From Zobellia uliginosa (GTDB lineage Bacteria > Bacteroidota > Bacteroidia > Flavobacteriales > Flavobacteriaceae), in assembly GCF_900156625.1 (NCBI RefSeq), contig NZ_FTOB01000003.1, positions 372,001-436,000 of the forward strand: a stretch of DNA of 64,000 nucleotides, read 5' to 3'. Positions 53,510 through 63,705 of this stretch are shown here, in pieces. Below the pieces are notes generated by a model, which had not been told where the DNA came from, did no database searches, and saw only the letters and a program-made list of their open reading frames with translations. The position numbers were made by a program, and so were the translations under genes. Numbering within the stretch: position 1 is the first letter of the stretch; each line of letters begins with the position of its first letter.

Positions 53510-54043
53510 ATGGCTCAAATACTGGCATTCGCGGGAAGCAATTCCTCTAAATCTATCAATTACGAATTGGTAAAGTATACGGCATCGCTCATAAAAGACC
53601 ATGAGGTGCAATTGTTGAACATGGTAAACTTTCCTTTTCCGATGTTCAGTGAGGATTATGAAAGGGAGAACGGTTACTCGAATTCCCTAGTAGAGCTTAA
53701 GGAAGACCTGGTGAAGGCGGATGGGGTCATTATTTCGGTGAATGAGCACAATAGCGCCCCGTCGGCGTATTTTAAGAATCTTACCGATTGGTTGTCTCGG
53801 GTCGAACGTAAGTTTTTGGAGGATACCCCGGTTTTTTTGATGGCTACTTCCAATGGAAGAAGAGGGGGTATGAGCGCTTTGGAAACCACCAAAAATGTGT
53901 TGCCTCGTTTCGGGGCCGAAGTTGTTGCAAGCTTCTCATTGCCGTCGTTTGGGGAAACCTTCAGTAAGGAGGGGGGTATTGTTTCCGCTGATTTGGCAAA
54001 AGCACATCGCGAGGCTTTAAACCAATTTTTGGGTAAACTATAA
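53510..54043 (+). CDS. NADPH-dependent FMN reductase-family protein
   Basis: A 177-residue flavodoxin-like protein: AFAGSNSSKSINYELVKY gives the FMN phosphate loop, ADGVIISVNEHNSAPSAYFKNLTDWLSR the second FMN contact (PEYN-like, here EHN), and MATSNGRRGGMSALETTKNVL the third. Relatives reduce quinones, azo dyes or chromate, or act as general flavin reductases in the cytoplasm. It precedes pabB by ten bases and may be co-transcribed with it. Confidence 0.88.
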   Translation: MAQILAFAGSNSSKSINYELVKYTASLIKDHEVQLLNMVNFPFPMFSEDYERENGYSNSLVELKEDLVKADGVIISVNEHNSAPSAYFKNLTDWLSRVERKFLEDTPVFLMATSNGRRGGMSALETTKNVLPRFGAEVVASFSLPSFGETFSKEGGIVSADLAKAHREALNQFLGKL

Positions 54044-54053
54044 AACCATTCTT

Positions 54054-55352
54054 TTGCGCACCAATAGCTCGTTTGTCGTTTCCGATATCGAAAGTTTTAA
54101 GGAGGGACTGTTGCTATGGGCCCAACAATATGACGATGTCATTTGGTTAGATGGCAACGGGCACAACAATCGTTATGGGGCTTTTGATGCGCTTCTGGCG
54201 GTAGATGCGCTCACTTTGCTTCAAACCGATAGTGAGGGGGCTTTTGAAAAGCTTAAGGAGTATCAGGTGTTGACCAATGACTATATTTTTGGGTACCTCT
54301 CCTATGATCTTAAGAATGATGTTGAGCGTTTGTCTTCAAAAAATGCGGATCAGTTGCATTTTCCTGAGCTGTATTTCTTTCAGCCTAAAAAAATTATCAA
54401 GATTATAGGGGATACCGTGAGTTTCGACTACCTCAAGATGGTCGATGATGAGATCCAATTGGATTTCAAGGCTATTTCCGAAGGTGATTGTCCCAATATA
54501 GAGGAAGGCTCCGAAACTAAGAACATACGTATCAAACTGCGTATTTTTAAGGACGAATACTTTCGTCAGGTACAGCGAATGTTGGCCCACATCCATAGAG
54601 GGGATATCTATGAAGCCAATTTTTGTCAAGAGTTCTATGCCGAAAACACCAAAATACATCCCTATAGAACTTATCAAAGACTAAATGCTATATCTAAGGC
54701 GCCGTTTGCGGCGTTTTTAAAAATGTACGATAAGTTCTTGCTGTCGGCCTCACCGGAACGCTATCTGCGTAAGGAGGGCGATAAAGTCATTTCCCAGCCC
54801 ATTAAGGGTACGGCCAGGCGCTCGCAGCAAGATTCGACCGATGCCCAATTGGTCAATGAACTTCAAAACGACCCGAAGGAACGGGCCGAAAACATTATGA
54901 TCGTAGATTTGGTCCGTAATGACCTCTCAAAGCACGCCATTAAGGGAAGTGTTCGGGTTGAGGAGTTGTGTAAGGTGTATACCTTTGAGCAGGTGCATCA
55001 GATGATATCTACCGTGGTGGCCGAAGTGGCCCCTGGGGCAAATCCCGTAGATTTGGTAAAAGGGACCTTTCCTATGGGAAGTATGACCGGGGCGCCAAAA
55101 GTCTCGGCCATGAAAATAATCGAGGAGCTAGAAGCTTTTAAGAGGGGCTTGTACAGTGGGGCCGTAGGATATTTTACCCCCGATGGCGATTTCGATTTTA
55201 ATGTGGTGATCCGAAGTATACTGTACAATGCATCGGAGGAGTATGTTTCGTATTCGGTAGGAGGGGCGATAACGGCAAAGGCCGTGGCGGAAAAGGAGTA
55301 TGAGGAATGCCTTTTAAAGGCGAAGGCCATGCGTGAAGTTTTAGAGAGTTGA
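54054..55352 (+). CDS. pabB: aminodeoxychorismate synthase component I
   Basis: A 432-residue chorismate-binding enzyme with a TTG start. C-terminal catalytic motifs: IHRGDIYEANFCQEF, QPIKGTARRSQQD with the catalytic Lys, IMIVDLVRNDLSKHA, TFPMGSMTGAPKV and YSVGGAITAKA. PIKGT rather than the PIAGT of TrpE and the overall size favour PabB. With a glutaminase it makes 4-amino-4-deoxychorismate for folate synthesis. The glutaminase and lyase genes are not adjacent. Followed 61 bases later by tilS. Confidence 0.87.
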   Translation: MRTNSSFVVSDIESFKEGLLLWAQQYDDVIWLDGNGHNNRYGAFDALLAVDALTLLQTDSEGAFEKLKEYQVLTNDYIFGYLSYDLKNDVERLSSKNADQLHFPELYFFQPKKIIKIIGDTVSFDYLKMVDDEIQLDFKAISEGDCPNIEEGSETKNIRIKLRIFKDEYFRQVQRMLAHIHRGDIYEANFCQEFYAENTKIHPYRTYQRLNAISKAPFAAFLKMYDKFLLSASPERYLRKEGDKVISQPIKGTARRSQQDSTDAQLVNELQNDPKERAENIMIVDLVRNDLSKHAIKGSVRVEELCKVYTFEQVHQMISTVVAEVAPGANPVDLVKGTFPMGSMTGAPKVSAMKIIEELEAFKRGLYSGAVGYFTPDGDFDFNVVIRSILYNASEEYVSYSVGGAITAKAVAEKEYEECLLKAKAMREVLES

Positions 55353-55401
55353 AATCAACTTTCATAAAGCGTTTACATTTAAAAAGATTCTAATTGTTGC
55401 T

Positions 55402-55409
55402 TACCTTTG
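55402..55409 (+). promoter_or_regulatory. tilS -7 element, leaderless arrangement
   Basis: TACCTTTG, an exact TAnnTTTG match, ends four bases before the GTG start at 55414, so the transcript would begin at the start codon. Confidence 0.6.
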
Positions 55410-55413
55410 AACC

Positions 55414-56721
55414 GTGTTGGAAGAGTTTAAAAAACATATAGAAGGTCAATTTACGGAGTTGGTCGATAATCGCTTTTTATTGGCGTGTTCCGGGGGTGTT
55501 GATAGTGTGGTTCTTTTACATCTGTGTGCACGAGTGAATCTTGATTTTGCTGTGGCCCATTGCAATTTTAACCTGAGGGGGGCTGAAAGTGATGCCGATG
55601 AAGGTTTGGTAAGGGATTTAGCTAAAAAGTATAAGGTAAAAATTTATGTAAACCACTTCGATACAAAATCTTACTCGAGTCAAAATAAAGTATCTATTCA
55701 AATAGCTGCCCGAGAGCTTCGGTATCGTTGGTTTTCTGAAATTATGGATAGGGAAGGCATAAAGACTTTAGTGACGGCCCATCATGCCGATGACAGTTTG
55801 GAAACTTTTTTGATCAATCTTTCCCGGGGAACGGGCATAGATGGTTTGACCGGAATACCTGTAAAGTCCCATAATCTTTCCCGACCTTTACTGCATTTTA
55901 CAAGGGAGTGGATTTTATCGTATGCCCGAGCAGAAAGTTTGGTCTGGCGAGAAGATGCCAGTAATGCCGATACCAAGTATTTAAGAAACAAGATCAGGCA
56001 TGAGATAGTTCCCGCCCTAAAAGAATTGAATCCTGCCTTTTTGGCGAATTTCCAAAAAACCCAAAATTACCTTTCCCAGACAGCCCTTGTTTTGGAGCAT
56101 CATATTTCCGATTTAAAATCACGGCTTTTTGAGGACGATGGTGGTGTAATACGTGTTTCCACGGTAAAGTTATCACGGCTGAGACCCGTTTCCACTTATC
56201 TGTACCTGCTTTTTAAACCCTATGGTTTTACGGAGTGGAACGATGTAGAAAATCTTTTATCGGCTATGAGCGGAAAGGAAGTACGGTCAAAAGACTATCG
56301 TTTGGTAAAAGATCGTGATTACCTTCGCTTGGTAGCCAAGGAAGCACCGGATGTTAATGAATTCCATATTGATGAAGGGGATGCCCTGATAAGCGAACCT
56401 GTTTCCCTAAAAATCGAAAAGGTAGATGAATATGTTAAGTCTGATCTAAATACACTTTACATAGATAAAAAAGCGTTAAAGTATCCGTTAACGATAAGGA
56501 AATGGAAAAAAGGCGACTACTTTTATCCTTTAGGAATGACAGGCAAGAAAAAGCTGTCGAAGTATTTTAAGGACGAAAAAGTAGATGTGGTTTCGAAAGA
56601 GGCACAGTGGCTTTTGTGTTCGGGCGATGCTATTGTTTGGGTTATCGGGCGTAGGGCCGATGAACGTTTTAAAGTGTCGGAACACACCAGTGATATTATA
56701 AAGATTACATTAAACCAATGA
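55414..56721 (+). CDS. tilS: tRNA(Ile)-lysidine synthase
   Basis: A 435-residue enzyme with GTG start. The PP-loop ATPase motif is S26-G27-G28-V29-D30-S31, followed by [37 protein letters not shown] and the [18 protein letters not shown] segment that holds the family NxxRxxxR pattern. The C-terminal domain closes with [15 protein letters not shown] and [11 protein letters not shown]. It converts C34 of the CAU-anticodon tRNA to lysidine so that it reads AUA; the gene is essential. It overlaps the DsbD-like gene by four bases (ATGA). Confidence 0.96.
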   Translation: MLEEFKKHIEGQFTELVDNRFLLACSGGVDSVVLLHLCARVNLDFAVAHCNFNLRGAESDADEGLVRDLAKKYKVKIYVNHFDTKSYSSQNKVSIQIAARELRYRWFSEIMDREGIKTLVTAHHADDSLETFLINLSRGTGIDGLTGIPVKSHNLSRPLLHFTREWILSYARAESLVWREDASNADTKYLRNKIRHEIVPALKELNPAFLANFQKTQNYLSQTALVLEHHISDLKSRLFEDDGGVIRVSTVKLSRLRPVSTYLYLLFKPYGFTEWNDVENLLSAMSGKEVRSKDYRLVKDRDYLRLVAKEAPDVNEFHIDEGDALISEPVSLKIEKVDEYVKSDLNTLYIDKKALKYPLTIRKWKKGDYFYPLGMTGKKKLSKYFKDEKVDVVSKEAQWLLCSGDAIVWVIGRRADERFKVSEHTSDIIKITLNQ

Positions 56722-58685
56722 AGCATATAATTGTATTTATCTCCCTGTTTTTTAGTTTTTTGTCTTTATTCGGTCAAGATGACGACAACCCTGTAAAGTG
56801 GTCGCAAGAGGTACGCAAGATCAATGATACGGACTATGAGCTTGTTCTTAAGGGCGATATCTACGAGGGGTGGCATATTTATTCGCAATTTACTTCCGAA
56901 GGCGGTTCCTTACCGAGTGAGTTTACCTATAAAAAAGCCGGCGAAACCTATGAGCTTTTAGGGGAAACGACCGAAAGTGAAACCGTGGTGGAATACAGTG
57001 ATATTTTTGAAGTCGATGAGACTTTCTTTAAGGAAAGCGCTGTTTTTACCCAGAAAATAAGATTGCTCGACCCCAGTGTCAACCAAATCGATATCAATTT
57101 CTTTTACCAAATCTGTAAAGAGGTATGTATACCTGTGGATGAGGATTTTAGTTTTGTCTTGGATGGAGGGGTTGCCGTAACGGAAAACAAAACAATAGAT
57201 GAACGTAGTAAACAGCTTTCATCTGCGTTAAAGCTCGATTTGAAGAACAAGGATGCCCTGAAGGATGTCGAGGAAGATATTGGAACGGGTTCAAGTCTTT
57301 GGATGGTTTTTGGCCTTGGGTTTCTCGGAGGCTTGATCGCATTGTTGACGCCCTGTGTTTTTCCTATGATTCCCCTTACGGTTTCATTTTTTACCAAACA
57401 TTCAAAACAAAAGTCGAAGGGAATCGTAAATGCCCTTTTGTATGGCTTTTTTATCGTACTGATATACTTTTTGCTCAGTCTGCCCTTTCATGTTTTCGAT
57501 TCGGTAGACTCGCAAATTCTCAATACGATCGCAACGAATATTTGGTTGAACATAGCCTTCTTTTTGATTTTCGTGTTCTTTTCCTTCTCCTTTTTTGGGT
57601 ATTATGAGTTGACCTTGCCGAGTTCTTGGGCGAACAAGATGGATGCTGCTTCTTCGCAAATTGGAGGGGTTATCGGTATTTTCTTTATGGCCGTTACCTT
57701 GGCTATAGTCTCCTTTTCATGTACGGGACCTATATTAGGGGGGCTCTTGGGGAGTACGGTTTTGGAGGAAGGTGATGTGGCTATGAACCTTTCCGCTGGT
57801 ATGACCGGCTTTGGTGTGGCCCTGGCCTTGCCGTTTGCGCTCTTTGCCCTTTTTCCGGCATGGTTGAATTCCTTGCCAAAATCAGGAGGATGGATGACGA
57901 CCGTAAAAGTGGTGTTGGGCTTCTTGGAATTGGCCTTGGCCCTTAAATTTCTTTCCAATGCGGATTTGGTCGGGAATTGGGGGATTCTAAAACGGGAAAT
58001 TTTCTTGGCGATTTGGGTGGTACTGTTCGTTTTGCTTACGCTCTACCTCTTCGGTATTTTTAGGTTTCCGCACGACGGTCCTAAAACAAAACTCTCTATG
58101 GGTCGTAAGGCGGTGGGCTTAATGGCTATGGGGGTTTCCATTTATATTTTATTGGGACTCCTAGGGGTTTCCAACCTCAAGTTGTTAAGCGGTTTCCCCC
58201 CTCCTGCATTTTACAGCGTTTCGGAAACTGAAAGCGATTGCCCTTTGGGGATAAATTGTTTTAAGGACTTTGAAGAGGGCGTAGCTTATGCCAAGAAGGT
58301 AGATAAGCCTATACTGTTGGATTTTACGGGTTGGGCCTGTGTCAATTGCCGAAAGATGGAGGAGAATGTATGGGGCGAACCTGATATCTACTCTATTTTG
58401 AACGAAGACTATGTATTGATATCCCTCTATGTTGATGATCGAAAAGAACTTCCTGAGGCTGAAAAATTCGATTTTCAATATGATAGTGGACGAATCAAAC
58501 ACATTGAAACCGTAGGACAGAAGTGGGGTACTTTTCAAAGTGTCAATTTTAATGCAGCCTCACAGCCCTTTTACGTGTTGATGACCCCTGACCTGGAAAT
58601 TCTGAACCATCCGGTGCAGTATACCGATTCGGAAACGTACCGTAAATGGCTCCAGTTCGGATTGGACCATTATAAGGAAAAATAA
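56718..58685 (+). CDS. DsbD-like thiol:disulfide interchange protein
   Basis: A 655-residue protein: signal peptide (to about residue 20), N-terminal DsbD-alpha-like domain with a Cys pair ([10 protein letters not shown]), eight membrane helices from about 195 containing the two central redox Cys (LLTPCVFPM and SFSCTGPI), and a C-terminal periplasmic thioredoxin domain with C541-VN-C544. All three redox centres are present. It carries reducing electrons from cytoplasmic thioredoxin to periplasmic partners, as for cytochrome c maturation; a di-haem peroxidase is encoded in this window. Confidence 0.93.
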   Translation: MKHIIVFISLFFSFLSLFGQDDDNPVKWSQEVRKINDTDYELVLKGDIYEGWHIYSQFTSEGGSLPSEFTYKKAGETYELLGETTESETVVEYSDIFEVDETFFKESAVFTQKIRLLDPSVNQIDINFFYQICKEVCIPVDEDFSFVLDGGVAVTENKTIDERSKQLSSALKLDLKNKDALKDVEEDIGTGSSLWMVFGLGFLGGLIALLTPCVFPMIPLTVSFFTKHSKQKSKGIVNALLYGFFIVLIYFLLSLPFHVFDSVDSQILNTIATNIWLNIAFFLIFVFFSFSFFGYYELTLPSSWANKMDAASSQIGGVIGIFFMAVTLAIVSFSCTGPILGGLLGSTVLEEGDVAMNLSAGMTGFGVALALPFALFALFPAWLNSLPKSGGWMTTVKVVLGFLELALALKFLSNADLVGNWGILKREIFLAIWVVLFVLLTLYLFGIFRFPHDGPKTKLSMGRKAVGLMAMGVSIYILLGLLGVSNLKLLSGFPPPAFYSVSETESDCPLGINCFKDFEEGVAYAKKVDKPILLDFTGWACVNCRKMEENVWGEPDIYSILNEDYVLISLYVDDRKELPEAEKFDFQYDSGRIKHIETVGQKWGTFQSVNFNAASQPFYVLMTPDLEILNHPVQYTDSETYRKWLQFGLDHYKEK

Positions 58686-59154
58686 ATAAGAGGCCCTATT
58701 TGTTACATGGGCAGTCGGGGCGATATTTCTTCACATCGTCCTTTGTCTACAATACCCTTTGGTGTCTAGGTCTAGCCTGTCAAAAGAACGATTTGAGTGT
58801 GAATTTGATGGGTAGATTTCTTTTAAGGAAGTTTTGTCGGAATTTTTTTATTCGTGGCTAATTTTTAAATTGGCGGCCAAAATCTTAATTTTTTAACAAG
58901 AAATGTTAAATTTAAAACAATTGTTGTAAGTGTTGACTGTATTTTTGTTGATGGTTTAAAAGGTGGGCTTAAGTATAACAGTTTTGAAGGCGCTGTTGTT
59001 TAGGAGGGTTTCGGGTCTTTGAAATATTTTTTCTCGCTTTTTATAATACGGAAGTGGTGTTGTGATTACCGGTAAAAACAGAAAAACCCTTCGGCGATCA
59101 ATTTCAAGTGCCTTGTAAATAATTCTTATATTTCCTTAAAAAAATTGATTTTGA
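58686..59154. other. 469-base intergenic region
   Basis: AT-rich, no convincing gene. A consensus -7 element TATTTTTG lies at 58940-58947 with a possible TTG at 58921, 207 bases before the next ATG, which would give a long leader. No terminator was seen after the DsbD-like gene. Short frames here lack coding character. Confidence 0.35.
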
Positions 59155-61554
59155 ATGAAAATACTAAAACGGTTAGGAAGGGGGCTTCTTTTGATAATCG
59201 GCCTGCTGGCTGTGGTGCTAGGTCTATTCGCGTGGCAATTGACCCCAGATTATGATGGCGAAAAAGCACTAAAACATTTAACGGAAAACGTACAGGTCTA
59301 CTACGACACTTTTGGTATACCCCATATTTATGGTGAAAATGAGATGGATGCGTTCAGGGCACTGGGCTATGTACATGCCCAAGACCGTTTGTGGCAAATG
59401 GAATTGTTGCGGCGAATTGCCAGTGGTAGGTTGGCCGAAGTTTTCGGGGAGGAATTGGTGAAGACCGACAAGTTTTTTTTGGCCCTTGGGGTAGATGATG
59501 TTTCCGCTAAGACGGTTTCTGAACTAAATCAAAATGAAATATCGGTTCAATTGTCCCAGGCCTACTTAGATGGGGTCAACGAGTTTATAGCGGAAGGGGC
59601 TACCCCAATTGAGTTTTATTTGACCGGAATAGATAAAGAGCCGTTCGAGCTCAAGGATGTTTACAATACTATGGGGTATATGGCCTTTAGTTTTGCCATG
59701 GCCCATAAAACGGATCCTTTATTGACCCAGATCAAGGATAGGTTGGGGTATGAATATATTAGGGACTTGCCGATCAATTCCGATTCCACTTCACTGCGAA
59801 TTCAAAGTTCTCCCCTTGCTGCTGCCGATTCCGTTAAGCGAAATGTTGTGGATGGGGTAATGGCTTCGTTGGAAAGGCTTTCCATTCCCCTGTTTGAAGG
59901 GAGTAATAGCTGGGTACTTTCCCCGGAAAAGACCAAGAACGGCAAGGTTATTTTTGCAAATGACCCACATATTGGCTTTTCCCAACCCTCCGTTTGGTAC
60001 GAAGCCCATGTGAGTACACCTGGTTACGAAAAATACGGATACCATTTGGCAGGGGTGCCTTTTCCCTTATTGGGGCACGACAGAACCTTGGCTTATGGTA
60101 TGACCATGTTCGAGAACGACGATATCGATTTTTACTATGAGGAAACCCATGCTACGGATTACCAGAAGTATAGAAAAGGGAGTAGTTGGGTGAATTACGA
60201 AACGGTGTATAAGACCATCAAGGTAAAAGATGCCGAAGATGTACGGTTTTCGTATAAAAAAACACATCGTGGACCTATTCTGAACGGTTTGGCGGATCAA
60301 ATAGCGGGAGACCGGCCGGTGTCTATGTGGTGGGTGTACACCGAGGCTAAAAATAAGGTTTTAAACGCCCTTTATGAGATGTCGCATGCGCGCGACCGTA
60401 CCGAATTTGAAAACAGCTTAAAGGATATTCATGCCCCGGGCCTCAATATTATGTATGGTGATGTAGAAGGAAATGTAGCTTGGTGGGCCTCGGCAAAATT
60501 GTACCATATACCCGATAGTGTAAATACCAAATTCATTTTCGAGCCAAACGAAGGTTTGCCAACGCTAAAGCAATATCTCGATTTTAGTAATAATCCCCAT
60601 GCGATCAATCCCGAATCGCATTATGTCTATTCGGCCAATAATCAACCCGATTCTATAGGGGGAAGGTTGTATCCCGGCTATTACCTTCCGGAAAATCGGG
60701 CCAGGCGAATTGTTCAGTTGCTGGATGCGAAAGATGATTGGGATATACGGTCGGTCAGTAAAATGATCAATGATGTAACTTCACCGGTAAATATCGAAAT
60801 AGTAAAAAATCTTCTCGATAAGATCGATACGGAAGGTTTGAATGCCGAGCAACTCGAAATCGTTGGGAAGCTTAAGGAGTGGAAGGGGGATTATCCCTTG
60901 GATAGTATAGAGGCTACGGTGTATCACCGCTGGTTGTATTTGGTATTGCGCAACATTTTTCAAGATGAGTTGGGGAAGGCATTGTTCGATGCCATGCAAA
61001 ACACCCATTTTTTAAAGCGGACCATAGCCCCGATTATTGTCAATGAAAATTCCATTTGGTGGGATAATATCTCTACTGAGGCCCGTGAAACCCCGTCAGA
61101 CATCATTACGGAGGCGTTTAGACAGGCTTGGTTGGCCTTAAGCGTTTCGCTGGGCCAAGATAGTTCAAAATGGGAATGGCATAGGGTACACACCTTAGAG
61201 CATGCCCATCCTATAGGGCAACTCGAATCCCTTAGGCCATATTTCAATGTCGGACCCTTTCCGGTCAACGGAAGTCGCGAGGTTATAAACAATATGTATT
61301 TTCCCTACACCGAAGATGGAATTTACAAGGTCAGTTCAGGTCCATCCACAAGGCGGGTTATCGACTTTTCCGATGTGGAGAACTCCATTAGTATTCTACC
61401 TACCGGCCAAAGTGGAAATCCGTTTAGTCCTCACTACAAGGATCAGGCGGAAATGTATATCAAAGGGGAGTTTCGAAAGATGATGATGAACAAGGAGGAA
61501 ATCGTGAAAACGTCTGAATCATTACTCATATTTAAACCAGCCGATATGGATTGA
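59155..61554 (+). CDS. penicillin acylase-family (S45) hydrolase
   Basis: A 799-residue Ntn hydrolase precursor. One N-terminal membrane anchor (residues about 10-30); alpha-chain segment with VYYDTFGIPHIYGENEMDAF and GYVHAQDRLWQMELLRRIASGRLAE; autoprocessing site between G249 and S250 in FEGSNSWV, where Ser becomes the N-terminal nucleophile; beta-chain with ANDPHIGFSQPSVWYEAH. The family cleaves amides: beta-lactam side chains, acyl-homoserine lactones or others. The natural substrate here is unknown, and quorum-signal or antibiotic inactivation are both possible. The gene stands alone, with ComM 51 bases later. Confidence 0.92.
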   Translation: MKILKRLGRGLLLIIGLLAVVLGLFAWQLTPDYDGEKALKHLTENVQVYYDTFGIPHIYGENEMDAFRALGYVHAQDRLWQMELLRRIASGRLAEVFGEELVKTDKFFLALGVDDVSAKTVSELNQNEISVQLSQAYLDGVNEFIAEGATPIEFYLTGIDKEPFELKDVYNTMGYMAFSFAMAHKTDPLLTQIKDRLGYEYIRDLPINSDSTSLRIQSSPLAAADSVKRNVVDGVMASLERLSIPLFEGSNSWVLSPEKTKNGKVIFANDPHIGFSQPSVWYEAHVSTPGYEKYGYHLAGVPFPLLGHDRTLAYGMTMFENDDIDFYYEETHATDYQKYRKGSSWVNYETVYKTIKVKDAEDVRFSYKKTHRGPILNGLADQIAGDRPVSMWWVYTEAKNKVLNALYEMSHARDRTEFENSLKDIHAPGLNIMYGDVEGNVAWWASAKLYHIPDSVNTKFIFEPNEGLPTLKQYLDFSNNPHAINPESHYVYSANNQPDSIGGRLYPGYYLPENRARRIVQLLDAKDDWDIRSVSKMINDVTSPVNIEIVKNLLDKIDTEGLNAEQLEIVGKLKEWKGDYPLDSIEATVYHRWLYLVLRNIFQDELGKALFDAMQNTHFLKRTIAPIIVNENSIWWDNISTEARETPSDIITEAFRQAWLALSVSLGQDSSKWEWHRVHTLEHAHPIGQLESLRPYFNVGPFPVNGSREVINNMYFPYTEDGIYKVSSGPSTRRVIDFSDVENSISILPTGQSGNPFSPHYKDQAEMYIKGEFRKMMMNKEEIVKTSESLLIFKPADMD

Positions 61555-61605
61555 GGGGGAGAATATGGTTTAATCGATAAATAGTTACTCTAAACAACCA
61601 AAACA

Positions 61606-63141
61606 ATGCTAACGAAAGTTTACGGAAGTTCGGTTTTTGGGGTTGATGCAACCACTATTACCGTTGAAGTCAATATAGACAAGGGGGTAGGTTACCACTT
61701 GGTAGGCCTTCCCGACAATGCCGTTAAAGAAAGTAATTACCGTATTGCCGCTGCCTTACTGAACAATGGGTATAAAATACCGGGCAAAAAAATCACCATA
61801 AATATGGCCCCGGCCGATTTAAGAAAGGAAGGTTCGGCTTATGACCTTACCTTGGCCATCGGTATTTTAACGGCTTCGAACCAAATAAAGTCCAATGACC
61901 TTGATAAGTATATCATTATGGGCGAACTATCGCTAGATGGGAGTCTGCAACCCATAAAGGGAGCTTTGCCCATTGCTATCAAGGCTAGGGAGGAAGGCTT
62001 TGAGGGATTTATCCTTCCCATGGAAAATGCCAAAGAAGCGGCTATAGAACCGGGGTTAAAGGTGTATGGGGTTACCAATATCAGTGAGGTCATTTCCTTC
62101 TTTGATAAAGGAACACCCTTAGAGCAAATCATAGTAGATACCAAAGAGGAGTTTTATAAGGCCTTGGATTTTCCCGAGTATGATTTTGCCGATGTCAAAG
62201 GGCAGGAAAGTATCAAGCGATGTATGGAGATTGCTGCAGCTGGAGGTCATAATATTATTTTAATAGGTCCCCCAGGAGCCGGAAAGACCATGTTGGCCAA
62301 ACGTTTGCCGTCCATACTGCCGCCAATGACCTTGCATGAAGCTTTGGAAACAACAAAGATCCATAGTGTTGTGGGGAAAATAAAGAATATGGGCCTGATG
62401 AGCCAACGTCCTTTTAGGAGCCCGCATCATACGACCAGTCCTGCCGCATTAGTGGGTGGGGGAAGTTACCCGCAACCGGGTGAAATATCCTTATCGCATA
62501 ATGGGGTTCTGTTTTTAGATGAACTTCCTGAGTTCGAACGTAGGGTGCTGGAGGTAATGCGTCAACCTATGGAGGATCGTGAGGTCACCATTTCACGGGC
62601 ACGTTTTACCGTTACCTATCCCAGTAGCTTTATGCTGGTGGCAAGTATGAACCCGAGTCCCGGAGGGTATTTTAATGATCCCGATGCTCCCGTGACATCT
62701 TCTCCTGCTGAAATGCAACGGTATCTGGGGAAAATATCGGGCCCCTTGTTAGATCGTATCGATATCCATATCGAAGTGACCCCGGTTCCGTTTGAAAAAC
62801 TATCGGAAGATAGAAAGGGGGAAAGCAGTGTAGAAATCAGAAAACGGGTGACGGCGGCCCGTGACATTCAAACCAAGCGGTTTGCCGAAATAGAAAATGT
62901 ACACTACAATGCCCAGATGAATACCAAGCAAATACGGGAATTCTGTACCTTGGATGCGCCTTCCAAGGCATTGTTGAAAAATGCAATGGAGCGGCTCAAT
63001 CTCTCGGCCCGGGCCTATGACAGAATTTTAAAAGTGGCGCGAACCATAGCTGATTTGGAAGGTGTGGAACAGGTAGGTGGTAACCATATTGGTGAAGCTA
63101 TTCAGTATCGCAGTCTAGATAGGGAAGGTTGGCTGGGTTGA
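61606..63141 (+). CDS. comM: YifB/ComM-family Mg-chelatase-like AAA+ ATPase
   Basis: A 511-residue protein with an N-terminal Lon-like ChlI domain (about 20-170, KESNYRIAAALLNNGYKIPGKK), a AAA+ core (Walker A GPPGAGKTMLA, Walker B NGVLFLDELPEF) and a C-terminal Mg-chelatase helical domain (LSARAYDRILKVARTIADL). ComM is a helicase that helps branch migration when transformed DNA is integrated. Full length, followed by a strong terminator. Confidence 0.94.
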   Translation: MLTKVYGSSVFGVDATTITVEVNIDKGVGYHLVGLPDNAVKESNYRIAAALLNNGYKIPGKKITINMAPADLRKEGSAYDLTLAIGILTASNQIKSNDLDKYIIMGELSLDGSLQPIKGALPIAIKAREEGFEGFILPMENAKEAAIEPGLKVYGVTNISEVISFFDKGTPLEQIIVDTKEEFYKALDFPEYDFADVKGQESIKRCMEIAAAGGHNIILIGPPGAGKTMLAKRLPSILPPMTLHEALETTKIHSVVGKIKNMGLMSQRPFRSPHHTTSPAALVGGGSYPQPGEISLSHNGVLFLDELPEFERRVLEVMRQPMEDREVTISRARFTVTYPSSFMLVASMNPSPGGYFNDPDAPVTSSPAEMQRYLGKISGPLLDRIDIHIEVTPVPFEKLSEDRKGESSVEIRKRVTAARDIQTKRFAEIENVHYNAQMNTKQIREFCTLDAPSKALLKNAMERLNLSARAYDRILKVARTIADLEGVEQVGGNHIGEAIQYRSLDREGWLG

Positions 63142-63173
63142 TCGCTTGCCATCATATGGCCTTATAGGCTGTT

Positions 63174-63219
63174 AAAAGCAAGAGGCCGTAATTTTCAAAT
63201 TACGGCCTCTTGCTTTTTT
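63174..63219 (+). terminator. strong intrinsic terminator
   Basis: A perfect 21-base-pair stem (63174-63194 with 63197-63217) with a two-base centre, followed by T residues. The near-symmetrical A and T flanks let it work on both strands, so it may also end the minus-strand transcript of the small membrane-protein ORFs. Confidence 0.95.
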
Positions 63220-63302
63220 GATCTGTTCAAAACTTGTGTAAAAGCACTATCTTTTCATTAGTGAGATGGGGCAAGCATGTTCTGAAAATAGATGGTTAAT
63301 TA

Positions 63303-63401
63303 TTAAAATGGCTGGTTCTTATAAAGAAAAATGGCCATAACAATAATAAAAATTACATTGAATGCTACATAAACGTAAGTAAGTTTGTCTTTTGTTTTCA
63401 T
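63303..63401 (-). CDS. tiny single-pass membrane protein (32 residues)
   Basis: ATG 63401 to TAA 63303 on the minus strand. The peptide begins MKTKDKLTY, has one hydrophobic helix from about residue 10 to 27, and ends KNQPF. A perfect -7 element TATTTTTG lies 25 bases upstream, and the bidirectional terminator at 63174-63219 lies downstream. Charged N-terminus, single helix and short polar tail are usual for bacterial membrane microproteins. No family recognised. A similar ORF lies upstream on the same strand. Confidence 0.55.
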   Translation of the reverse strand: MKTKDKLTYVYVAFNVIFIIVMAIFLYKNQPF

Positions 63402-63425
63402 AAAATTGCTGGTGTTGTTCCGCAG

Positions 63426-63433
63426 CAAAAATA
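63426..63433 (-). promoter_or_regulatory. -7 element before the 32-residue membrane protein
   Basis: TATTTTTG on the minus strand, an exact TAnnTTTG match, ends 24 bases before the ATG at 63401. Confidence 0.5.
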
Positions 63434-63603
63434 TGAGTAAGTGATTGTAAAATATTAAAGAAAATCCCCACATTTTTTGGGTTATTTTATTTGTTATTTG
63501 GGATTTGAATTACATCGAGTTGTGTTAAAAGTGTCTTGTTTTATAATCGTTTGTATGTGAGTATTCTTTGAATTTTCGTATAACTTTTTGATTATCAGTA
63601 ATT

Positions 63604-63705
63604 TTAGTGGGTACTAGCAAAGAATATCACATAAAGGGACCATAAGAAACAAAAAGCGCAAAAAATATAAACGAGGTAGTCGTTAAGGGTAGTTTTTTCC
63701 TTCAT
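63604..63705 (-). CDS. tiny single-pass membrane protein (33 residues)
   Basis: ATG 63705 to TAA 63604 on the minus strand. The peptide starts MKEKTTLNDYLVY, carries one hydrophobic helix from about residue 10 to 29 (with two Cys) and ends ASTH. Length, charge pattern and helix position match the 32-residue ORF downstream, suggesting a duplicated pair. No clear consensus promoter lies upstream, so it is less certain. Confidence 0.45.
   Translation of the reverse strand: MKEKTTLNDYLVYIFCAFCFLWSLYVIFFASTH

Noticed and set aside
58705-58768. 20-codon frame after the DsbD-like gene
   Set aside because: Too short, no membrane helix, no promoter and no sign of coding selection.
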